Assembly (NCBI GenBank): GCA_963978545.1
Contig: OZ021729.1
Coordinates: 86,160,670 to 86,224,669, forward strand
Origin: Linyphia triangularis
Lineage: Eukaryota; Arthropoda; Arachnida; Araneae; Linyphiidae
Direction of reading: 5' to 3'
Length of the DNA stretch: 64,000 bases
The translations under genes were made by a program, and so were the position numbers. Positions 56,723-64,000 of this stretch are shown piece after piece; the first letter of the stretch is position 1, and each line of letters begins with the position of its first letter. The notes under the pieces are model-generated. The model worked only from the letters and a program-made list of their open reading frames with translations, was not told the DNA's origin and searched no databases.

Positions 56723-57211
56723 GTTATAAATTTTTATATTCATTAACAAAACGTTGTTTTTGTTGTCGTGGTGTTGGCTTCTAATTTTAAAAATCAAAAT
56801 CGTCTCTATCAGCAAAATATGCCACAGACTACTTTTCATTAAAAATGAAACTGAATTTTAGCACTCACATCACCGATTAAAGCAATTTTATAATCCATTT
56901 ATTAACGAAATTTTTTTTACAACAGTAAAGAGTTTCTTCTATCATCGGTTAAATGCTATTTCAGCGCGATTGGATGACGGCAAATTGGTTTGTTTGTATT
57001 CCGTAAAAGCGACCTTTTAGTGACAGGGGATGGCCGTCAGAATTTGATAAAAAAAAATCATCGTCGATTCTATCTGCCAAGTTTCAGCCCGATTGGATGA
57101 CGGCAAAGGGGTTAATTAGGCCTCCACAGATTTGCCTGCTATCGATATACCCATTCACCCACACACATATACACATACAAAGCATCGCAGTTAATATAAA
57201 GGATTTAAAAA
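56723..57211 (-). mobile_element. Family D element, copy 9
   Basis: Nearly complete reverse-strand copy from AAATTTTTATATTCATTAAC to CGCAGTTAATATAAAGGATT. Both GATTGGATGACGGCAAA boxes are intact. Confidence 0.8.
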
Positions 57212-57595
57212 AAGTGCGCGGAAGCAACGATATTGATTAATATGTTGTTTTTGCTTTTGCAGCCGAAACAATGTAGTTTTTGTATGAACGCCGTTTATAT
57301 ACGTTTAGATTTTGGAGTTCGGAGACTGCGCTTTGAGCATGGGGAAAAAAAAAAAGAAGAAAAAAAAGATGCTTTTGTGTCACTTAGCGAGAACTGGATT
57401 ATCAACTCGACTTCCCTCCGAGCTGAGTAATCTCTTTTTACTAAAACTTCTTTTAGTGCAATTTTCCATGTTAATCGGTGTAATAGTTTCCGGTCAATAC
57501 TTTTTGCTCACCTTATACACCGGATGTTTGTGAAATTTTTTTTTAGTTTGAAATGTTTCTGTCGCATTTGAACTTATTAACTCCGGTTATGTGCT

Positions 57596-57782
57596 GGCCG
57601 ACCAAACGGTATAGTGGTTAGCGTGCTAGATTCTAGACCGCGAGGTTGCGTGTTCCGAGTCCCGTGTTAGGCATGGGTGTTTGTAAATGTATGTTGGCTT
57701 GTCTAATGACGAATGTTTCGGCGCATTATAGCCCTCGTGTTGCTGACGGCGCCAGATAATCTGAAACCAACCAACCAACCAA
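57596..57782 (+). mobile_element. tRNA-derived SINE, copy 9
   Basis: Full-length plus-strand copy with the longest tail seen, (ACCA)n about 16 bp long. The 13-bp duplication CCGGTTATGTGCT (57583-57595, 57783-57795) is perfect, so it looks young. Confidence 0.95.
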
Positions 57783-57911
57783 CCGGTTATGTGCTTGACA
57801 TTGCTAATAATCAGAAAAGTAAGTGTTCGAAAAATCTGAAGCATTTAGTTATTGATTTTTATTTCCTAAACCGTCGGAAGTACCGTTTTCGTTCCTCAAA
57901 CACAAACTCAA

Positions 57912-58473
57912 TTTTTAAACCCTTTATATTAACTTCGATTTTGTACGTTTTATCGATAGCGGGGATATCTGCGGTAGGTCTAATTAAACCCTTTGCCGTC
58001 ATCCAATCGGGCTGAAACTTGGGAGATAGATTCGATGCCGATTACAATGCGTGCTATCAAATTTTGGGAGCTGTAACTGTCACTAAAGGTCGCTTTTACG
58101 GAATTCTAATAAACTAACTTGTCGTCCGTCATCCAATCGCGATGAAATAGCATTTCACCGACCGTTGAAGAAATTTCTTTCCTGTTGCCAAATTTTTTTT
58201 AATAGATAAATTACACGATTGTTTTAAAATCGGAATAAATAAAAGATATTTGGATGTGAGTGCATAAATTCACGTCCACTTTTAATAAATAAATTGTGAA
58301 ACGTAGTTTGCCGCACATTTTGCTGATAGAAATGCTTTTGATATTTAAAAATTAGATGTAAGCGCAAAGCCACACGCTGTTAACGGAATCGGCGCTGTGT
58401 TAGTGAATATAAAAATTGGCAATGCGTGTAAAGGATTTATTATATAAAAACTTTGTTTTTATGGATTATATTA
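57912..58473 (+). mobile_element. Family D element, copy 10 (best full-length copy)
   Basis: 562 bp from TTTTTAAACCCTTTATATT to TTTTTATGGATTATATTA, with TIR-like AAACCCTTTATAT and GTAAAGGATTTAT. Both GTCATCCAATCG boxes and TTTGCTGATAGAAATG are present. No coding capacity. Confidence 0.8.
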
Positions 58474-60098
58474 TAAGCTTATTCATACCTAAAATCTTGC
58501 GCTGTGACTCTGAAACGTCTTCCTCATTTGTGTTCGGTCGCTTGGTTTTGGAATGCCCCCCCCTTGCAGGTGCAACCGCTTTTCGATTTTCTCATTCTTT
58601 TACCCATAAAGTAGGGCCATTTCTTTGCAGCTGCATAAAACAACATTTTATGGATGTTTCGGATCTGTTTTTACTTTATCCCCCAATCTTTTCTCTTTTT
58701 TTTTTTTAAAAAAAAAGGGGAAAAAAAATATTTATTAAAAGTTGCTTTTGAGTTATAACCTCTTTTGTTAGATAGTTCGGGTGGAAAGTCAATTTAGTGT
58801 CTTCCTTTAACGTGCTCGTGATTTATAAATTTGCAACTTAAAAAGAAATCTTTTTAGAGTTTATTTTATGGCTTCTTCTTTTTTTGCTTTTTTTTTTTTT
58901 TTTAAATTATGTCGGGGAGGAGACTTTTTTTTTTGTGTTAGCTGCAGGAGTAATTTGTTTGGTTATAATATTTTTTATTTAATGTTTGACGTAATAATCT
59001 CTTAAGCTTGTTTTAATATCGCCTTCTTTAAAAAAAAAGATATTACATCAAGGCAAACGGTTCGATATGTATATTAGTTTGTTACTTGAAGTTATATCAA
59101 CTAAGCTTTTCTTTCTCTAATTCAATTTTAAATAACACTTAAGTTTTTATCATCATCCGAGCCGAATTGATTTTTTTGCGTAATCTATTTTTTTCCCTCG
59201 TAGTTTTTTTTTTTTTTTTTTTAATGGAATTTCTCTTTGTTGGAGATCAAATGTTTCAAGCCGGATTATCCTTTTTATAGATAAGATTTTCAAACACTTA
59301 TTATTTTGGTTGGTTGTTTTCTCTTTTTCATGATTATTGCAAGCGTGTTTGAGTATATTTGCATGTAACGTCTTTACTGCAAAATAAGGGGGGGGGGGGG
59401 GGGAAATAATTGGGTCTGGGACTCAAGATTTTAAAAATTCAAATTTTTTTTTTTATTATTATTATTATAAAAAAATAATACGAATATTTCCGAATAAAAG
59501 ACATAAATATTTTTGTTTCTACCATTAGTAGAATTTGAAATATTTTAGTTTTTGTTAAAAGACAACTGTATCTCTGACGTGCCATCTTGAAACTATTTTT
59601 CTCGGTGATGGCTTTTTGTCCCTTTTTAGTTCAAATGGATAATACTTAAAAACTACTTTTGTTATAAATATATGAAATTTTCCACGATTATTTTTTATAT
59701 ATATATTTCTTTAATTTGTCTTCGAGAGTTCTGTATTTTGATTTAACTTTTTAAAAAAAAAAGCTTTTGGAACTTAGCATACTATGGGTTTTGTATAGTT
59801 TTTGCACAAAATATTTTTTCTAATTTTTTCTAAATATTCTATTGAAAAATCATGAAGACAATTTATGATATAAATTATAAGAAGTAATTATTTTATGCAA
59901 AAATGAAGTGATTATTATTTTTATTTTTTAAATATATCAAAATTAAGAAATATCCAAAATTTGAAGATTTTTAATCTAAAAATAATTTTTAATGTAATAA
60001 TTTAGAGGGGAAAAAAAAAAAAAATTCAAATCAAAATACAGTACTACGTAAATAACTTAGGAAAAATAATTCTAAAAATAAAGATTTTAAAATTTTAT
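58474..60098. other. AT-rich unique stretch, no gene called
   Basis: Contains many T runs and a poly-G of 16 (59388-59403). The 97-codon frame 58416-58709 begins in family D and ends in T-rich sequence, so it is not credible. Confidence 0.45.
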
Positions 60099-60730
60099 AC
60101 CCCATCGAATATCATTCTGAATTTTCTATAGAAATTGGAGAAAAGTTAGTAGATTAGGAATCCACTGGTCTGCCGTGGCAAAAATGGTCGAAACTGATCA
60201 ATAATCGACTTGGAATGAGTTGAACTAAAATCCAATTGCCAAATATGTCATAACTTGCCAAAAATAGAACAAACTTATTCGTCTGGCAACCCACTTCATT
60301 TTGATTTTCAATGAGAAAAAGCGCAAACGATTTCTGATATTTGGCTCGGAAAACTTATATCTTTTAAAAGTAAGGCAAATTGGCGACATCAATTACGTCA
60401 TAAGTGACGTAATATTTTTTGCCTACTTGGCTCCCTTTTAATAGATGCAAGTAGACCGTCGCCAGATATCTGAATCGTCTGCAACCTTCTTAATTAAAAA
60501 TTAAAGAGTGAGGGTTGCCAAATAAAAAAAATGCTTTTCATTTGGCAAGTTATGGCGCATTTGGCAATTGGATTTAGTTCAACTTATTAAAAGTCGATTT
60601 TTGACCAGTTTCGGCCATTTTTGCCACGGCAGACCAGTGGATTCCTAATCTACTTACTTTTCTCCAATTTCTATAAAAAAATTCAGAATGATGTTCGATG
60701 GGATCCAAAAATTGCAGTCGCCTCTCAGTC
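60099..60730. mobile_element. Long-TIR MITE, family C, copy 4 (left end lost)
   Basis: Begins at ACCCCATCGAATATC, about 28 bp inside the element, and is otherwise complete to CAGTCGCCTCTCAGTC with TA following. The paired bZIP motif ATTACGTCATAAGTGACGTAAT is preserved apart from the spacer. Confidence 0.85.
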
Positions 60731-60882
60731 TAATAGAGAATGATACTTACTATGTCTTCCTCTTACGGAACAATATATTTCTATGTAATGGAATGTAAAG
60801 ATATTCGTGGTCATTAAATAACATTTCCGGTGTCCTACTTTTCGAAAGTGCAACTCACCTTATGTAATGTGTAAGCATTTCT

Positions 60883-61171
60883 CTAAAATTGTGTCCTTTT
60901 TTTGTTAAAATAATGCATCAGTGCGTGTGTTGTGATATTGTTTTCTTTTTCTGTTTTTAGGTAAGCCCCTTGCAAACTCATCTCTACTATCGTATCCTTC
61001 TGAATGTCTCTTGTTAAGTAGGTAGCTCTTTTGTGTTTGTCAGTGTGCCTCTTCAAGTGTTCTTTAAACTCATTGTAATTATTTTTATGCGAAAAGGAAG
61101 CCCCGAAAAAAGAATCATTGGATGGACTTTGATTATTTCCGTTATCTTCCTCTACCTTGGTAAAAAAAATT
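60883..61171 (-). CDS. Weak open-frame candidate (unrecognised)
   Basis: A reverse-strand frame runs about 96 codons in unique DNA plus about 10 codons from the neighbouring inverted repeat that supplies its ATG. Composition is hydrophilic and mixed (FKEHLKRHTDKHKRATYL), unlike the AT-driven frames elsewhere. The HLKRHTDKHK stretch faintly resembles zinc-finger or transposon-protein sequence, but cysteine pairs are absent. Possibly a transposon remnant; may be chance. Confidence 0.15.
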
Positions 61172-61342
61172 GGAACCACCTTGCACCATGAATTGGTTCT
61201 CATTTAGCTGCAACCAACATTGGTGCTTGGTTTCATGATTTAATGGTGTTACCTCGGTCAGTAAGGACCATTAAATCGTGAAAGTAAGCACCAAATGTTG
61301 GTTGCAGTTAAATGGGAACCAATTTTTGGTGCGAGGTGGAAC
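61172..61342. repeat. 76-bp-arm inverted repeat
   Basis: The left arm 61172-61247 (GGAACCACCTTGCACC ... ATGATTTAATGGT) pairs with 61267-61342 across a 19-base loop with few mismatches. It ends 40 bp from the Tc1-like remnant and shares no sequence with its TIR, so it is a separate hairpin element. Confidence 0.85.
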
Positions 61343-61380
61343 AAAAAAAGTTCACAGTGGAGTCTTGAATTTGGATTGGC

Positions 61381-61896
61381 ATATACATTATCTACCAATA
61401 AGCAATTGGACACCTGTGATAAAAGCTATAAACACAATTTATTCAAATTCAATAGGTGGTTTCATGCTTTCCACAAGTGTTTGGATGATAGACAGTGGCA
61501 TTTTCTTCCATTCGGCTTGGAGTGGACATGTAAGTTCTTTCACCGATTTTGGATGGTTGCTGCACTCCTTAATTCGGCGATCCTACTCGTCCCAGAGGTG
61601 TTCCATAAGATTCATGTCTATACTCTGAGCAGGCCAGTCCAGTCGGTTCAGCTCGCTGTCATCATACTAATCCATGGTGGACCTCGCAACATGACAAGTG
61701 GCGCTGTCATCTTGGAAGTAACAATGATCCAACCCGTAAAATTGCCACAGCGTAGGGAGCACATAGTTATCTAGATTAGTGGAGTAGTAGTCAGCGTTGA
61801 GCCTACCATGAATTGGGATCAAGGGTGACGTAGATCAGGACTGCAGACATCCTCAATTGCATGAGTGTCCAAATACTTATTGGTAGATAGTGTATA
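61381..61896 (-). mobile_element. Tc1-like transposon, internally deleted
   Basis: Inverted termini TACATTATCTACCAATAAGC and TACACTATCTACCAATAAGT are bordered by TA. The interior retains only the C-terminal half of a Tc1-type transposase (61442-61835), so the HTH domain and first catalytic Asp are gone. About 515 bp remain of a usual 1.3-1.7 kb. Confidence 0.85.
61442..61835 (-). pseudogene. Tc1-like transposase, C-terminal remnant
   Basis: One reverse frame reads PLIPIHGRLNADYYSTNL, LPTLWQFYGLDHCYFQDDSA, TCHVARSTMD, stop, YDDSELNRLDWPAQSIDMN, LMEHLWDE, stop, DRRIKECSNHPKSVKEL, PLQAEWKKMPLSIIQTLVES and MKPP. QDDSA-TCHVA carries the second catalytic Asp of the DDE triad, and DWPAQSxDxNxxEHLWDE the third acidic residue. 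Both internal stops are TAG in otherwise aligned sequence. The frame is otherwise unbroken, implying fairly recent loss of function. Confidence 0.9.
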
Positions 61897-62193
61897 ACGG
61901 GATTTTTTGGTTACCTTATAGCTGTTAATAACTAGACGTACTATTTTACCTTATTTAAAGTTTACCTAAAATTTAAGTTACTCTAAAATTTAATGTTGAA
62001 TAAATTTTTAAAGTCCTATTAAAGATAAATGTCATTGATACTGTTTATATTTTACGTAAAACTAGGGGTGCGAAACATTCACATGATTGGGCCAGAATTT
62101 TTTTTTATAATTATTCTTTTATTTTGGAAGACCTAAAGTTTTTTTTTCTTCTTTTTTTTTCTGTCTAACTGTAAGTTTTAATGTCTTGGAACC

Positions 62194-62487
62194 GTAGACT
62201 TATTATCAATAGACTGCGCGTTCCCACTTCAATTATACAACGAGAATGAAACCAAAATGAATCACATGAGTAGGGACTTTTTGGGAGCAAGGTTGCAGAT
62301 TTGGCGGGTTTCTCCTCACTCAGGCGATAAAGAATAATAAGATTATTAGATAAAGGATTAATTTTACGACGTAGCCAAATTTAAAAACCACGTGACTGAT
62401 GGACGAATTTTGTGATTCATTTTGGTTTCATTCTCTTTGTACGATTGAAGTGGGAACTCGCAGTCTATCGATAATAATAAGTCTCTG
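62194..62487. mobile_element. Mutator-like MITE with 9-bp target duplication
   Basis: Arms of about 72 bp (GTAGACTTATTATCAATAGA ... ACCAAAATGAATCAC on the left; the inverse ending TCTATCGATAATAATAAGTC on the right) enclose a short centre. The perfect 9-bp duplication CTTGGAACC lies at 62185-62193 and 62488-62496. Long TIRs with a 9-bp duplication are characteristic of Mutator-like elements. Noncoding. Confidence 0.85.
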
Positions 62488-62496
62488 CTTGGAACC

Positions 62497-63761
62497 ATAC
62501 ACAAGTACTGATCTTACCAGAGATTTATAAAGATCGGCTCAAGTTGTGTTTGGTGTTCTTCCCCAAACTTCGTGCTTTTAAAAACAGTTACGGCCTGTTT
62601 TGAATGTCTTCCGCCTTGTGTATTGAATGTTGCACGAGATATGAGAATGCTCTTTCTATAGATTAATTTTTAAGAATAAATTCGTTCATTTACTAGCAAT
62701 GTCTTTATTTTAGTTCTGTTCATTTGCATCCCGATGGTTTTCACAAATTAGAAGTCACTAAAAATAGCATCATGTATAAAGAGGCATTTTCTGCTATTTT
62801 AAAGTTTTCGGTGTACTCTACTTTACAGAACAAATGCTATAAATTAGAAATAAAATGGAAAAGCAAAATAACAATTTTCCAAATGGCGTTGATAGCCTGG
62901 TTAGAGTATTGTGTTCCCTTTGAACTGTTTGTTGATTCTATCTGCTAATAAAAAAAATAAAAAATGCCTACTTTAACTTTGAATTCCATTGAGCTCGTAG
63001 CCATTTTGAAGTACCGCAGCAATTCATGTCATTGTTTTCCCGAGTTATTTCGAATTTATCAACCCAAATGGTGAACATCTTTCCTCTTTTTTTTTTTCTT
63101 TTGAAACTCACTCTATTCATATTTTGGTAGTTCTTGTTTCTAGTCTCAAGATTGTGTTGCCTCTGTTTGAAGGAGAAAAAAGAGCCGCCCACGACCGTCT
63201 TCAATAAATGAAACCAACGAAATTCTTTCTCGAGTTTAAGGGTCTATTGATAAAAAATAAAAAAAATAAAAAGTCCGTTAAAGAAAAGAGCGTATGAAAT
63301 AAAATAATATAAATAGCCCCCCCCCCCCCCTCTAAAGTAAATAAATAAAATTTCTCTTCGTGGGGAAAAAAAAAAAAAAGGAGCACTTCGTGAATTGAAA
63401 CCGCCAAAGTTTCAATTCACTTTAAACGAAAGTTCTTTTAATGGAAACATTCTTTACAGACCAAAAGAATATATGGACTTGGAGAAGAAAAGAGGATTCT
63501 ATTTCCTATTTGGAGCTTTTTCATGACTTGTACGAGTGATCTTTGAAGAGATGGGGGGGGGGGGAGGGGGCTACCCGCATTAAAAACGAAATAGGAGATT
63601 TTCTCCTGTGTACCTTCTTTGGAATTGTGTCAGAAAGAATACATTTGCTTGTATTATACTACTCTCTGTATTAAAAGAGAGAAATGTAGCTACATTTATT
63701 ATTGTTTTGAACGAACACTTTTGAAGAATTATTGTTAGTGTTTTTTTATTGTGGAATGTAG
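62497..63761. other. Unique stretch, no gene called
   Basis: Poly-C (63317-63330) and poly-G (63553-63564) tracts and A/T runs. The frame at 62724-62948 is unremarkable. No repeat from elsewhere in the window is seen. Confidence 0.4.
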
Positions 63762-63804
63762 TTTTTAAATCCTATATATTAACTTCGATTTTGTGTGTAT
63801 ATAT
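63762..63804 (+). mobile_element. Family D 5' terminus interrupted by LTR 5
   Basis: TTTTTAAATCCTATATATT and ACTTCGATTTTGTGTG are the D 5' end. After GTGTATAT an LTR begins, so this D copy probably resumes beyond the window. Confidence 0.75.
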
Positions 63805-64000
63805 TGTTGCGTGGACGGGTTCGAAAGATTTGAAGCCAAAGCAGATCAAAACTTGCAGATATTTATTCCCATATAACTCTTCGCAGATTATCTTACAACT
63901 CCAGAACTTCTCGTTCTAATAGACTCAATACAGTTCTTTACACGACAATAGAGCACAACAGCAGTTAAAAACTTTATACACAACTGCTAAAATCGCTGCA
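63805..64000 (-). mobile_element. LTR 5 (ATAT-targeted Gypsy-like), cut by window end
   Basis: Begins TGTTGCGTGGACGGG after ATAT (63801-63804) inside family D. AATAAA on the reverse strand is at 63862-63867. Only the R/U5 side is in view; whether it is a solo LTR or the 3' LTR of a complete element cannot be told. Confidence 0.85.

Noticed and set aside
58416..58709. 97-codon forward frame
   Set aside because: It starts inside family D and ends in a T-rich tract, with no domain.
61278..61774. Forward open frames of 116 and 159 codons
   Set aside because: They are antisense to the Tc1-like transposase remnant, whose reverse-strand motifs are clear.

Overview
This is a gene-poor, AT-rich eukaryotic window (long A/T runs, AT microsatellites, frequent poly-C/poly-G tracts). 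I find no convincing host protein-coding gene, tRNA, rRNA or CRISPR array. The repeat types (tRNA-derived SINE, Helitrons, hAT-, Tc1-, pogo- and Mutator-like fragments, Gypsy-like solo LTRs with ATAT target duplications) and a transposon ORF of a kind I associate with arthropod genomes suggest an invertebrate, probably an arthropod. I cannot name the species from sequence alone. The window is best read as intergenic or large-intron DNA built from nested mobile elements.

Layout. 1-1.9 kb: an approximately 64-bp tandem repeat closed by a perfect hairpin, and two SINEs. 2-4.5 kb: a long-TIR MITE (family C) and a family E element carrying a pogo-like insertion. 6.1-9.5 kb: mostly unique DNA plus fragments of family T and a tRNA-like retroposon. 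9.65-12.1 kb: a Helitron carrying a SINE, then a family D element split by a solo LTR. 12.1-12.5 kb: a GC-richer unique island with a perfect Maf-type palindrome. 13.3-14.05 kb: D and M elements. 15.25-16.79 kb: a giant imperfect palindrome. 17.97-19.05 kb: a second Helitron. 19-25.5 kb: mainly unique AT-rich DNA. 25.5-31 kb: a dense nest of M, D, O, C, SINE, hAT and E copies. 31-35 kb: E and D copies, and a 316-bp solo LTR inside D. 35.3-39.5 kb: two palindromic MITEs (F), L and G elements, and SINEs. 41-47 kb: two solo LTRs, E, C and L copies. 49-50.5 kb: two C copies. 50.6-53.4 kb: a 2.8-kb DNA transposon with a decayed reverse-strand transposase-type ORF and a nested pogo-like MITE. 53.8-58.5 kb: D copies, a solo LTR and a SINE. 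60.1-62.5 kb: a C copy, a decayed Tc1-like transposase and a Mutator-like MITE. 63.8 kb to the end: a fifth LTR, cut by the window edge.

The most interesting signal is in the ATAT-inserted LTRs. All four complete copies carry alternating GAA/TTC pentamers in 5-bp register (five perfect units in the copy at 41350-41372) 8-14 bp upstream of a reverse-strand TATA box, which is the layout of a heat-shock-factor-driven promoter. Insertion order can be read directly in several nests: SINE into Helitron, hAT into SINE, LTR into D, pogo-like MITE into E, and F into G.
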